A stretch of 64,000 nt of DNA from Marinobacter sp. F4218 (GTDB lineage: Bacteria > Pseudomonadota > Gammaproteobacteria > Pseudomonadales > Oleiphilaceae): positions 992,001-1,056,000 of the forward strand of contig NZ_JAHZIL010000003.1 of the NCBI RefSeq assembly GCF_019443085.1. Direction: 5' to 3'. The notes under the pieces are model-generated. The model had not been told where the DNA came from and searched no databases. It saw only the letters and a list, made by a program, of their open reading frames with translations. Shown here piece after piece: positions 10,213 through 18,362 of the stretch. The position numbers and the translations under genes were made by a program. Within the stretch, counting starts at the first letter, position 1. Each line of letters begins with the position of its first letter.

Positions 10213-11276
10213 TGGCAGACCGTTTCGCCGACAATCTGCTTGAGTGGTACGACCAGCACGGCAGGCACGACCTGCCGTGGCACACGAACCAGAATGCCTA
10301 CCGGGTCTGGGTGTCTGAAATTATGCTTCAGCAGACCCAGGTAACCACGGTGATCCCCTACTTCAACGCTTTCATGGAACGATTTCCCGACGTTCGCGCC
10401 CTGGCCGAAGCGCCGGTGGATGACGTTCTCAGCCACTGGTCTGGCCTTGGCTACTACGCCCGGGCGCGCAACCTGCAGAAAGCCGCCAAAACTGTCGTGG
10501 AAGAGTTCGGCGGCGAATTCCCGGACAGCCAGGAGGAACTGGAAACACTGACTGGCGTTGGTCGCTCCACCGCCGCCGCTATCGTGGCGCAAGCCTTTGG
10601 CAAACGCGCCGCGATTCTGGACGGTAACGTCAAGCGCGTGCTGGCGCGCTATCACGCGGTACCGGGCTGGCCGGGGCAGACCGCTGTTCTGAAACAGCTC
10701 TGGCAGTACGCCGAAGAACACACGCCTGACGCACGGGTACGGGACTACACCCAGGCGATCATGGATCTGGGGGCCATGGTGTGCACCCGCACCCGTCCCA
10801 ACTGCGACGCTTGCCCTCTTCAGCAGGGCTGCGCCGCATACGCCAGGGGCGAGGCCACATTGTATCCCGGCTCCAAGCCCAAGAAAGCCAAGCCCGAAAA
10901 GACAACCTGGATGCTGATTCTTGAGGACGACGCAGGCCGGATCCTGCTGGAACGCCGGCCGCCCAGCGGAATCTGGGGAGGCCTGTGGAGTCTGCCCGAA
11001 CTCGACCCGGCCATAGGGGCGGATGAGCTGCAGGAAGCCTGTGAACGCCGACTGGGGGTGCAATGCAGCGACCCTGACCTTATCAGCGGCTTTCGCCACA
11101 CCTTCAGCCACTACCATCTGCACATCCAGCCCGCCAGACTGACCGTGTCGGGAGATCAAGGCGTGGCCGATGACGACCGACTTCGCTGGCTGCATCGGGA
11201 TGAAGCCCTGACTCTGGGCCTGCCGGCCCCCATTCGTACGCTACTGACCGCACCCGAGCAGACTGCCCTGCTCTGA
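10212..11276 (+). CDS. mutY: A/G-specific adenine glycosylase
   Basis: MutY removes adenine mispaired with 8-oxoguanine. The 354-residue protein has the N-terminal catalytic domain with Glu36 in SEIMLQQTQV, a helix-hairpin-helix (LTGVGRSTAAAI) and the catalytic Asp in ILDGNVKR. It has the four-cysteine iron-sulfur loop C-x6-C-x2-C-x5-C (about residues 193-209) and a C-terminal NUDIX-like domain that senses 8-oxoG. It is followed by yggX, the common mutY-yggX pair linking oxidative DNA repair with iron-sulfur protection. Confidence 0.97.
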   Translation: MADRFADNLLEWYDQHGRHDLPWHTNQNAYRVWVSEIMLQQTQVTTVIPYFNAFMERFPDVRALAEAPVDDVLSHWSGLGYYARARNLQKAAKTVVEEFGGEFPDSQEELETLTGVGRSTAAAIVAQAFGKRAAILDGNVKRVLARYHAVPGWPGQTAVLKQLWQYAEEHTPDARVRDYTQAIMDLGAMVCTRTRPNCDACPLQQGCAAYARGEATLYPGSKPKKAKPEKTTWMLILEDDAGRILLERRPPSGIWGGLWSLPELDPAIGADELQEACERRLGVQCSDPDLISGFRHTFSHYHLHIQPARLTVSGDQGVADDDRLRWLHRDEALTLGLPAPIRTLLTAPEQTALL

Positions 11277-11348
11277 GGCCGATCAGCGCAACCGCCGCGC
11301 CCGATCTGTTATCATGCCGCGGGATTCAATTCGCCAACAGGAGCCAAC

Positions 11349-11621
11349 ATGAGCCGCACTGTTTTCTGCCGCAAATACCAGAAAGAGCTCGACGGTCTGG
11401 ATTTCCCCCCCATGCCCGGCAAGAAGGGCCAGGAACTCTTCGACACCATCTCGAAGCAGGCCTGGGAGGAATGGCAGGCACAGCAGACCATGCTGATCAA
11501 CGAAAAACACCTGAGCCTGATGGACCCGAATACCAGGAAGTACCTGCAGGCGCAAATGGAACATTTCTTCGACAACGAGCCTTTCGACCAGGCCGAAGGC
11601 TACGTTCCACCAGAGCAGTAA
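11349..11621 (+). CDS. yggX: oxidative damage protection / Fe(II)-trafficking protein
   Basis: This 90-residue cytoplasmic protein starts with [17 protein letters not shown], containing the conserved Cys of YggX. It also has the family segments [21 protein letters not shown]-type helix and [10 protein letters not shown]. It protects iron-sulfur clusters from superoxide and may carry labile iron. A clear AGGAG lies seven bases before the ATG. It lies 72 bases after mutY in the same orientation. Confidence 0.96.
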   Translation: MSRTVFCRKYQKELDGLDFPPMPGKKGQELFDTISKQAWEEWQAQQTMLINEKHLSLMDPNTRKYLQAQMEHFFDNEPFDQAEGYVPPEQ

Positions 11622-11682
11622 AGCCCGGCTGATCAAAGCCTGATCAACCCTGAAAAGATTCGGAAAATTTTCCGGCGCAGCC

Positions 11683-11711
11683 TTGACTCAAAACATCGAA
11701 ACCGGTTTAAT
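11683..11711 (+). promoter_or_regulatory. sigma-70 promoter of tRNA-Phe
   Basis: TTGACT (11683-11688) and TTTAAT (11706-11711) are separated by exactly 17 bases, about 30 bases upstream of the mature tRNA. The bases after the -10 (AGCGCCCCG) form a GC-rich discriminator, as in stringently controlled stable-RNA promoters. Confidence 0.75.
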
Positions 11712-11742
11712 AGCGCCCCGTTGCACAGCAGTAGCGCAACAT

Positions 11743-11818
11743 GCCCGGATAGCTCAGTTGGTAGAGCAGGGGATTGAAAATCCCCGTGTCGGTGGTTCGA
11801 TTCCGCCTCCGGGCACCA
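11743..11818 (+). tRNA. tRNA-Phe (GAA anticodon)
   Basis: A 76-base cloverleaf with acceptor stem GCCCGGA/TCCGGGC, D-arm AGCTCAGTTGGTAGAGC, anticodon stem-loop with GAA in a TTGAAAA loop, T-arm with GGTTCGATTCC, and encoded CCA. It matches bacterial tRNA-Phe apart from a few T-stem and variable-loop changes. It is a lone gene with its own promoter and terminator. Confidence 0.98.
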
Positions 11819-11834
11819 TCAGATTCAATGACTT

Positions 11835-11863
11835 AGCCCGCCTTTTAGCGGGCTTTGTTGTTT
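11835..11863 (+). terminator. Rho-independent terminator of tRNA-Phe
   Basis: AGCCCGC and GCGGGCT (11835-11841 and 11848-11854) form a 7-bp stem with a 6-base loop, followed by TTTGTTGTTT. It sits 17 bases after the tRNA CCA end. Confidence 0.85.
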
Positions 11864-11885
11864 CTGGTACCCAGTGAGCTTCCGC

Positions 11886-12074
11886 TCAGCCTCCAACCCT
11901 ATGCGAATGGGTTGCTCTGGGGTCCACTCGCTCCTCCATAATCCCCCTCTCATAGAGCGCTTTCTTCAGTTCCGAGTAATTGGTTGGACTTGGATCCTGG
12001 TCATACCGATCCTGAGCCTGTCGAGCCAAATCGCATTTATCCAGCCATTTCTCAATCGTTTCTGTGGTGCCCAT
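11886..12074 (-). CDS. small hypothetical protein
   Basis: A 62-residue hydrophilic protein, predicted mostly helical, beginning MGTTETIEKWLDKCDLA, with one cysteine and a charged middle section (QDRYDQDPSPTNYSELKKAL). No family is recognised. The open frame is supported by AGGAG seven bases before the ATG. It has no obvious operon partner, and its 3' end lies against the tRNA terminator. Confidence 0.55.
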   Translation of the reverse strand: MGTTETIEKWLDKCDLARQAQDRYDQDPSPTNYSELKKALYERGIMEERVDPRATHSHRVGG

Positions 12075-12254
12075 ATCCAGCTCCTAAGTAAGAAATCACC
12101 CAGTCACCATAGACGATTGATAAAGAACCTATCTCGATCCCTTTCTGCATAAATTGTGGCAAAAGATGGCTACGCACGTTGCTGAAATTCAGGCTGCTCC
12201 CAATCTTTCATTAACTCGGCAACGCACCTCTTGGGCCTACCTGGAACCCGAAGA

Positions 12255-13157
12255 CTACAGCACCGGGACCCCGGGCGGCTGGAGTTCCTCAGGCAGCTCG
12301 GCCTCCACAGTGCCGGTTTCATCCACGACCGGCTCCTCTTCGACCGGGGGTTCCTCCTCAGCTGGAGGCTCTTCCACGACCGGGGGTTCCTCCTCGACTG
12401 GAGGCTCTTCCACGACCGGAGGTTCCTCCTCAGCTGGAGGCTCTTCCACGACCGGGGGTTCCTCCTCTACTGGAGGCTCCTCCACTTCGTCATCGTCGTC
12501 ATCCCTCCCTGGCGGACCTCCTCCACCTGGGCCTCCCCCGGGATTACCTCCACCATTATTCGGTGGATCGTCATCGTCGGGGGGCGGATCATCGTCGACA
12601 GGTGGCTCATCGACGGGTTCGTCGGGCTCCGCAGGCGGTTCGGGGGGCGGTGGAGGAGAGCTATCCCCGGTGGATAGATTGATCGAAGCCCCCAGGTCTC
12701 TGTTCTGGCAAAGCAGGTTACCCGACCGATCGAACATGCAGGCTTCGAACATCAACTGAAAGTTGTTTGCAGCCAGGGTGGTGAGGCGCTCCTCTCCAGC
12801 TATCTGGCAGGTCACTTGTCTGCCCGTATCCAGCAAGCAACTGATCTGGCCCAGGTTATCGCAAGCAAAAGAGCCCCGGGTGCCCGGCTCTGCGCACTTC
12901 TGGAAGGCTATTTCCCTTCCTCCGGGATCGGCCGCGCTGACGGCTCGGATCCAGATCGAGTAGCGTTGTTCGGGCCTGACGGCAGCCACGTTCCAACTGA
13001 CGAGGAAGGTCTGATTCGGTGCCACCGAAGTCAGTTCTGTGCCATCGCTATCTGTGACTGCGACCTGGCGAATACTGATGGACTCGCCATCATTTGCGCC
13101 ACTGCAGGCCAACAACGATAACGCCATCAGGCCGGCGCTCAGAGGTCGTCCCAACAT
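12255..13157 (-). CDS. Pro/Glu-repeat lipoprotein of unknown function
   Basis: A 300-residue predicted lipoprotein: the signal segment GLMALSLLACSG carries a lipobox with Cys18. The first half (about 20-165) is a compact domain with seven further cysteines, which may form disulfides. The second half (about 170-290) is entirely low complexity: a Pro/Asp/Gly stretch, then repeats of the type EEPPVVEEPPAEEEPPVV, and a short tail ending PPGVPVL. Such acidic Pro-rich stalks usually hold a domain away from the membrane or cross the cell wall layer, which here is inference. It starts 12 bases after the beta-helix protein gene, with GAGGGG before its ATG, so the two are probably co-transcribed. No function is recognised. 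Confidence 0.8.
   Translation of the reverse strand: MLGRPLSAGLMALSLLACSGANDGESISIRQVAVTDSDGTELTSVAPNQTFLVSWNVAAVRPEQRYSIWIRAVSAADPGGREIAFQKCAEPGTRGSFACDNLGQISCLLDTGRQVTCQIAGEERLTTLAANNFQLMFEACMFDRSGNLLCQNRDLGASINLSTGDSSPPPPPEPPAEPDEPVDEPPVDDDPPPDDDDPPNNGGGNPGGGPGGGGPPGRDDDDDEVEEPPVEEEPPVVEEPPAEEEPPVVEEPPVEEEPPVVEEPPAEEEPPVEEEPVVDETGTVEAELPEELQPPGVPVL
12341..12484 (-). repeat. 36-bp in-frame tandem repeat, four units
   Basis: CGACC anchors recur at exactly 36-base spacing (12341, 12377, 12413, 12449). The units differ by only a few bases, and the last diverges at its 3' end. Each encodes 12 residues of the PPVEEEPPVVEE / PPAEEEPPVVEE type in the lipoprotein on the minus strand. Because 36 is a multiple of three, a change in copy number would alter stalk length without breaking the frame. 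Confidence 0.85.
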
Positions 13158-13169
13158 TTTACCGGCCCC

Positions 13170-15314
13170 TCATTTTCTGACCCAAAACCCGCGGCCAGCA
13201 GGAATTTTCGAAATTCTCGGGATGCCTTTGGCGTTGAGAACGCTGATCACGTCCGGCTGGGTGGAGAAGGCCTCCCAGGTGCCACCGTTGTGAAACCAGA
13301 CCACGCGGGCATCGGCAAACACCGTCGCCAGGTCGGTAATATCTCGCCCCGTGCCGTAAAGGTTCCAGTCCCCGCGCGCCATGGCCGAAATCGTACCTGG
13401 ATCAAAGGAACCGGTTTCAATCTGGCAGGACGAGGGATCGCTTTTACAGGCCGATCTCGCCTCTTCAATGGCTTGTGCCACGAACGCGTCCACGTCGACT
13501 CCGCAGTCAGTCAGGTCCTCCGCGCAGGCAGCCCTTATCTGATCCTCAACCCTGAGGACCACAGTCTCCGTACCGAGGCTGTTCAACGTGAACGAATAAC
13601 CGGCCTCGGAACGCTCGCCCTGCGAATCGGTAACGCGGACCCGGATCTGGTGCGCCCCGCCGTTCATGAACACCACGCCGCCGAGGCTGCCTCCCTGGGG
13701 CGATACCAGGACGTAGTCCGGCTCTTCATCCGTCCAGAGCTCCGTGCTTACCAGCGAGCGGCCTTCCGCCAGCTCCACGTTGAACGAGAAGCTCAGGCTG
13801 TCCAGATTACTGGCGTCAAGGGTCTCCAGAGCGAGACCGGAAACGACCGGTGCCGTCGGGCTGGAACCGTACTCGACCCAACCGATGTCCACATCAGCGC
13901 CGGCAATCCGGGGATTCCCGAGGACATCCGTTTCAGCCAGCGCAACCAGCTGAGCCTCGGAGGTACCCGCGTCGACCAGGATTGATCCCTCAAGAGGATG
14001 ATAACCCGGGTCCAGCCCTGCGTAGGCCTGGTCCAGGATGTTTCCCTGCTGATCAATTTGGGATTCAGGAAGCGGCAACAAGGCAGGCGAAATGTAATTG
14101 TTCAGAACCGTTGCCCGAACATTGGCGTCGGCAAACGCCAATGCAGAAGCGTTACCTGCCAGCAGGAGGGAGTTGGCGACAACCAGATTGTCCGCGTTTC
14201 CCGACACCATCTTAATCGACGGCGCCCCCGTGTTACGCTCGAACACACTGTTCACTATCCGACAGGCCCGCTCACAGCGAACAGTACCGCTGTCAATGGA
14301 GTCCGGCACCTGGTTGAGCTCAAACAGACTGTTCTCGGCATGGAGATCCCGGTCCGCCGACACGATGGAGAGCCGGGATGCCGTGTTGCCCAGGACGACC
14401 GAACGCCGGAGTTCAACCGCAGAGCTCATCAACGCACCCGCACTGTCTGCACGGTTGTTCGCCAGGGTCGAATTTTCAAGCAGGACGCGGCCGTCAAAAC
14501 CCAGTATGGCGCCCCCTTCGCCGGTTGCCTCGTTATTTCGGAACTCGGAACCGGAAATGGTCAGTAACCCGCTGCTGCTACAGATTGCTGCGCCCCTTGC
14601 CGCGCGGTTGGAACGGAAGTCCGATCCGGTAACCGAACTGTCCAGGGTGCTGTCTGTGTAGATAACACCGCAGGAATCGCTGCGGTTGCCCACAAACTCA
14701 CTGTCGGTGACTGCAAAGGAGCCCCCGAAAAGAAAGATGGCCGAACCGTTGGAGCTTGGCGATCCGACATCAACGACGTTGTTCACGAACTGGCTATTGA
14801 TTATCCGCAGCTCTCCCTGCCCATCGCCGGCGTTCATTAAAACTGCGGAACCGGAATTCGGCCTGTCAGTGGTGTTACCGGCAAACGCAGTCCTGTCCAA
14901 CAGCAAACCGGTGTTGAGTACAGTGAGTGCTCCGCCGTGCCCCGTCCCGGTCACTCTGCCATTCTGAAACCGGATACCCTTGATAGAAAAGCCTGGAGGA
15001 ACGTTGGTTGAATCGTGATTCAAGTAAAGTATCTCGGCCCGCGACTGCCCATCCAGTAGCACCTCCCCCGGGGTTTCAGCTTCGATCCGAAGATCATCGC
15101 CCTGAGTGCTGTTGTAAACAAACGGCTGGCCGGGAGTGGTGGGTGCGTAAATGCCAGCGGAGAGAACAATGGTGTCGTTCTGGCTGTTAGAAGCGGCGGC
15201 CGAGAGCGCGCTCTGAAACTCACGGCTGGTGGAGACTTCGAAAAGTTGAGCATACACGGGCAACGACATAAGGCCCGCAATGGCCGCAGTCACGAGAGAG
15301 TGTCTGGTTTTCAC
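13170..15314 (-). CDS. secreted right-handed parallel beta-helix protein with choice-of-anchor-like region
   Basis: A 714-residue exported protein with a signal peptide (about 1-22, ending LPVYA). Residues ~60-400 are beta-helix coils seen as repeated short strands with N-rich turns (FRNNEATGEGGAILG, FAGNTTDRPNSGSAV, FRSNRAARGAAICSS). These look like the polymorphic outer-membrane and pectate-lyase-like folds. Around 455-485 lies DVLGNPRIAGADVDIGWVEYG, the signature of choice-of-anchor Q proteins. An Ig-like segment follows, and the C-terminal ~70 residues (GDWNLYGTG ... IPAGRGFWVRK) resemble a small domain common in marine gammaproteobacterial exoproteins. The GTG start has AGGGA upstream. 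It could be an adhesin or polysaccharide-binding protein; no catalytic residues are identifiable. It is probably in an operon with the Pro/Glu lipoprotein. Confidence 0.82.
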   Translation of the reverse strand: MKTRHSLVTAAIAGLMSLPVYAQLFEVSTSREFQSALSAAASNSQNDTIVLSAGIYAPTTPGQPFVYNSTQGDDLRIEAETPGEVLLDGQSRAEILYLNHDSTNVPPGFSIKGIRFQNGRVTGTGHGGALTVLNTGLLLDRTAFAGNTTDRPNSGSAVLMNAGDGQGELRIINSQFVNNVVDVGSPSSNGSAIFLFGGSFAVTDSEFVGNRSDSCGVIYTDSTLDSSVTGSDFRSNRAARGAAICSSSGLLTISGSEFRNNEATGEGGAILGFDGRVLLENSTLANNRADSAGALMSSAVELRRSVVLGNTASRLSIVSADRDLHAENSLFELNQVPDSIDSGTVRCERACRIVNSVFERNTGAPSIKMVSGNADNLVVANSLLLAGNASALAFADANVRATVLNNYISPALLPLPESQIDQQGNILDQAYAGLDPGYHPLEGSILVDAGTSEAQLVALAETDVLGNPRIAGADVDIGWVEYGSSPTAPVVSGLALETLDASNLDSLSFSFNVELAEGRSLVSTELWTDEEPDYVLVSPQGGSLGGVVFMNGGAHQIRVRVTDSQGERSEAGYSFTLNSLGTETVVLRVEDQIRAACAEDLTDCGVDVDAFVAQAIEEARSACKSDPSSCQIETGSFDPGTISAMARGDWNLYGTGRDITDLATVFADARVVWFHNGGTWEAFSTQPDVISVLNAKGIPRISKIPAGRGFWVRK

Positions 15315-15560
15315 GATCTGTCGTCCCTGAACGTATTGGTGTTAAACCAGGACTCCCAACTCCCTCTGGCAGCTTAGATAAACGCCATGTCGCCGTTTTG
15401 TACAAATTTTAGACAAGCCTTGCCGAAATTGCACCCTTTCGCCAGTCAAAAAAGAGCCACTCGGCAAACGGCTAGTCGATTTGAAAGCACAGACACAGTC
15501 GCTTTTCCCTGCGGATTCAGACACTCATCCCAAACCAAGGGGGCAAGGCCCGCGTCGGCT

Positions 15561-16154
15561 TTATCGGGGCTGCCCCAGGAGACAGTCAGAGTATGAAATC
15601 GTAGCCGTCGTATCCTTGCTGTAGGTGGCCGACCAACCGGTGGAGAAAAATCTCACCACGTCCGTGTCATAGCAGAGTTCACCTTGCGCGGTGATGTCGT
15701 AGGGGGTCAGGGATTTTCGTTCCAATCCATCGGAAACGTCATTTTCAGGCAACTCGAACTGGATACGCCCATCGACATTCGCTTCATCCTCACCGATAAC
15801 TCGCGGGAATAGCTCGAAGGAAATGCCCGAAAACAACTGTTCAGTACGGATGGCGGGCCCAACGCAGTTGGCATTATCAAAACGCTGGAGGTAATGCCGG
15901 ACCTCTCCGGTCTCTGCGAAGGAGACTGCCGAGCGGAAATACAGATCGGTGAACTCTGCCCGGGCGGGATCACAGGATGTCACCCAACAGCCAGGGAGGC
16001 CGGGCGATGTGCCAGAACAGACCAGCCCGTCAACCGTGTTTGAGGTCCTGCCAGCCTCGTTGCTATCGACCGTCTGAACCACATCACCACTGCCCGAACC
16101 CCCACACCCGGCCACAGCGAACACCACAGCCAGGGACATCCCTTTCAATTTCAC
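15561..16154 (-). CDS. hypothetical lipoprotein
   Basis: A 197-residue predicted lipoprotein: MKLKGMSLAVVFAVAGCGGSGSG has a short hydrophobic stretch and lipobox VAGC followed by a Gly/Ser linker. The mature part has six cysteines (for example VCSGTSPGLPGCWVTSC), consistent with disulfides in the periplasm or at the surface. The GTG at 16154 is preferred to the TTG at 16163 because AGGAAGG is nine bases before the GTG and directly abuts the TTG. No family is recognised. It lies 246 bases upstream of the beta-helix gene, in the same direction, so co-regulation is possible but not shown. Confidence 0.65.
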   Translation of the reverse strand: MKLKGMSLAVVFAVAGCGGSGSGDVVQTVDSNEAGRTSNTVDGLVCSGTSPGLPGCWVTSCDPARAEFTDLYFRSAVSFAETGEVRHYLQRFDNANCVGPAIRTEQLFSGISFELFPRVIGEDEANVDGRIQFELPENDVSDGLERKSLTPYDITAQGELCYDTDVVRFFSTGWSATYSKDTTATISYSDCLLGQPR

Positions 16155-16277
16155 GAGAACCAACCTTCCTTTGTGGGAACAACGCCAGATATCAGTTTAC
16201 TACTCTTCGCTCCTTTCGCCACAGGTCTGGCACTGGCAAGATAAGGAATCTGGAGCCCCCGGAATGACCCAGGCGGG

Positions 16278-16571
16278 TCAAAGGCGAGGGCGCGTCCGGG
16301 ACCAGGCAGTTTTTGGCAACTCGGATGGGTGCGCTTTCGAGAATACCTTCCAGTCGAGGATATTGCCGTCGGCATCAAAATGGACGAAACCGGCAAAGTC
16401 GTCCTCCTCCTGCCATGTCTTTACATAACCGACCAGTTCCCCCTCTTCGGAGAGCAGCTCAAAGGATGATTGGGACGGGTCCGATTCCGACTCGGAATCT
16501 TTCTGGAAATTTGACTGAAGGGTGTAGTTTGGATCGTTCAGCAGGGCAAGAGCGAGAAGATTTTCATTCAT
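16278..16571 (-). CDS. hypothetical protein
   Basis: A 97-residue acidic, Ser-rich protein starting MNENLLALALLNDPNYTLQ. The middle (ESESDPSQSSFELLSEEGE) is low complexity, and the segment FAGFVHFDADGNILDWKVF looks like a small beta hairpin. GGAG lies nine bases before the ATG. There is no signal peptide and no family is recognised. Confidence 0.5.
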   Translation of the reverse strand: MNENLLALALLNDPNYTLQSNFQKDSESESDPSQSSFELLSEEGELVGYVKTWQEEDDFAGFVHFDADGNILDWKVFSKAHPSELPKTAWSRTRPRL

Positions 16572-16739
16572 GTCAGCGTGCTCCGATGGTTACATACGGT
16601 TACAGCTTTTGGCCCAACCAATATAGTCGCACACTGAGAAATGAACACCCCTTCAGGTCAATTTTCCCAGCTTTTTTCGATCAAAAAACGATCAGTCGAT
16701 TGACTGGGACTGATGCGCCAGGGCCGCTTGGTGCCGGAG

Positions 16740-17543
16740 CTATTTTTTTGCCATCTGAGCCATCATCCGGTTCACCGCCTCCAGATGCTCGGGCTCGTTG
16801 TGACACATCCCCTGGAAGCAGGCACAGAGATCCAGAAAATCCTTGAGCTCCATGCGCTGGGCCATCTTCATCAGGCGTTTGGTCAGACGTGTTGCCTTGG
16901 GTGGCTGGCTGGCCATCCGGTTCGCCAGCTTGAGGGCCTCCGGCATCAGCTCCTCGATCGGAAACACATCCATTACGATCCCTAACTCTTTGGCTTCGCT
17001 TGCCTCAACGACTCGGCCAGTGAGGGTCAGTTCGAACGCGCGCTGATAGCCGATGAGGCGCTGCATCAACCAGGCGCCACCGTCACCGGGAATAATGCCG
17101 AGATTGAGGAAGGTCTCGCCGAATTTGGCTCGGTCGGAGGCGATTCGAATGTCCGCCATATTGGCCAGATCAAACCCCGCACCAATGGCAGGACCATTGA
17201 CCGCTGCGATGATCGGTACCTCCACCGCCTGCAGCGCCAGGGGAATCCGCTGGATGCCCTGACGGTACCGGTCGGCACACTCGGCGACATCGCCAGCGAA
17301 ATCCCCACCCCGCTCGGCCATGTCGCGAATGTTCCCGCCAGCACTGAACGAAGAACCCGCACCAGTGATCACCAGCACGGATACATCTTCACACCGGTTA
17401 ACCCACTCGGCCGTGGTGACGATGTCGTCTATCAGGTGTGAACCGGTCAGGGCGTTGCGGAGGTCATGCCGATTCAGGGTAAGCACGGCCACACGCTCAT
17501 CGAGGGTCAGTAAGGCATCTGTCAGTTGCGGCAAATTCGTCAT
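16740..17543 (-). CDS. enoyl-CoA hydratase/isomerase (crotonase) family protein
   Basis: A 267-residue crotonase-fold enzyme. It has the oxyanion-hole segments SFSAGGNIRDMAE and AAVNGPAIGAGFDLANMADIR, and the substrate-pocket GIIPGDGGAWLMQRLIG. The acid at the position that is Glu in GDGGA-type hydratases is Asp, seen in many crotonases whose exact reaction differs from classical hydration. The start MTNLPQL was chosen since the open frame upstream runs through unrelated sequence that overlaps the DUF4124 gene. It is isolated from the paa enoyl-CoA hydratases and belongs to a different subfamily. The CoA substrate is unknown. Confidence 0.85.
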   Translation of the reverse strand: MTNLPQLTDALLTLDERVAVLTLNRHDLRNALTGSHLIDDIVTTAEWVNRCEDVSVLVITGAGSSFSAGGNIRDMAERGGDFAGDVAECADRYRQGIQRIPLALQAVEVPIIAAVNGPAIGAGFDLANMADIRIASDRAKFGETFLNLGIIPGDGGAWLMQRLIGYQRAFELTLTGRVVEASEAKELGIVMDVFPIEELMPEALKLANRMASQPPKATRLTKRLMKMAQRMELKDFLDLCACFQGMCHNEPEHLEAVNRMMAQMAKK

Positions 17544-17622
17544 CTTCGTGATTCCCAAGCAGGTGTTATTCGGATTGCCATGGGTAACGTAACGCTGGAG
17601 CCAGATACCCCGGTCTGGGCAA

Positions 17623-18063
17623 CTAGCGCAGAATACATTCCCGGCTGTGTTGTTGGCTGATCTTACGTCTCTGGTGACGCAGTGTGTTGCCCTTGTCGTT
17701 GCTGTAACCGGACCGGAGCTTCGACTGGATACGATCCAGTTTCCGTCGGTAATTGTCACAGATCTTCTGGAGCTTGGCACGGGATTTGGCGGCGGCGCCG
17801 CTGTTTCGAACCGGTCGGTCCGACGTCGACAGCAATCCCCGCACATCGTCACGGATCCCGGAAACACGCTTTCCCTGCCGGAGATTCTCGGACATCGGCA
17901 CCGTGGACGTCGGCTGGATATCGATTTCCTGATGGGGAATCTTGCCGGGCGGGTAATCCGAGAAATGCGCGATGCCCCGGCTGTCGATCCAGGTATAAAC
18001 CTCGGCGTGCGCCGATGCATTGAAGATGGCCGAAAAAACGAAGGTTGCCAGAATCCATGGCAT
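17623..18063 (-). CDS. DUF4124 domain-containing protein
   Basis: A 146-residue periplasmic protein. The signal peptide (about 1-20, ending SAHA) is followed at once by EVYTWIDSRGIAHFSDYPPG, the DUF4124 signature (Y-x-W-x-D-x-x-G-x-x-H-F-S-D). Then come a linker and a strongly basic helical tail (KLQKICDNYRRKLDRIQSKL) with two cysteines. GGGAGT stands eight bases before the ATG. DUF4124 proteins are common and of unknown function. The basic tail could bind polyanions, which is only inference. Confidence 0.82.
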   Translation of the reverse strand: MPWILATFVFSAIFNASAHAEVYTWIDSRGIAHFSDYPPGKIPHQEIDIQPTSTVPMSENLRQGKRVSGIRDDVRGLLSTSDRPVRNSGAAAKSRAKLQKICDNYRRKLDRIQSKLRSGYSNDKGNTLRHQRRKISQQHSRECILR

Positions 18064-18145
18064 AAAAATCCACTCCCTGTGGGTAAGTTATATGCCGCGG
18101 CAGTATAACGAACCCCACAGGGAATGCATTGAAACCAGTCCGGTT

Positions 18146-18223
18146 TTACTGGTCCAGAAGCTCGATCCATTGCTGGAGCGCCAGTTCCACGTAGATATCA
18201 ACCGACATAATTTTGAGCTATTT
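18146..18223 (-). pseudogene. possible remnant of a glcF-like 3' end
   Basis: Read on the minus strand, a short open frame ends with QQWIELLDQ and a stop. The intact glcF at 19664 ends with QHWVELLDQ, so 7 of 9 residues match, and about 20 of 27 bases match over the same stretch. Upstream of this the resemblance fades and a stop interrupts the frame. It may be the decayed tail of a second glcF copy, or chance. No promoter or start site is apparent. Confidence 0.25.
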
Positions 18224-18249
18224 ATCATTCAGGGCTACCTTATACATTG

Positions 18250-18278
18250 TTGACTCGCAAAAATGGGAATTCTAAAAG
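18250..18278 (+). promoter_or_regulatory. possible promoter of the metallopeptidase-like lipoprotein
   Basis: TTGACT (18250-18255) and TAAAAG (18273-18278) are 17 bases apart, about 85 bases upstream of the lipoprotein start. The -35 is good and the -10 matches 4 of 6 bases. Support is sequence match only. Confidence 0.35.
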
Positions 18279-18362
18279 CGTGGTCTGTTTAGCGGGACAT
18301 TGAACGCCTACCAGGACGTTCTCGTCGAAACGCTGTAATTAATCAATAGATAGGGAATGTCG

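Noticed and set aside
12154..12759. Plus-strand Ser/Gly-rich frame (SSSTGGSST-type repeats)
   Set aside because: It is the complement of the Pro/Glu repeat of the minus-strand lipoprotein, which has a lipobox, a ribosome site and an operon partner; the plus frame has none.
16740..18170. 476-codon frame extending the enoyl-CoA hydratase upstream
   Set aside because: The first ~209 codons overlap the DUF4124 gene in another frame and look non-coding; the crotonase domain starts at 17543.
18020..18253. 77-codon plus-strand frame before the lipoprotein
   Set aside because: It starts inside the DUF4124 gene on the other strand, has no ribosome site and no recognisable content.
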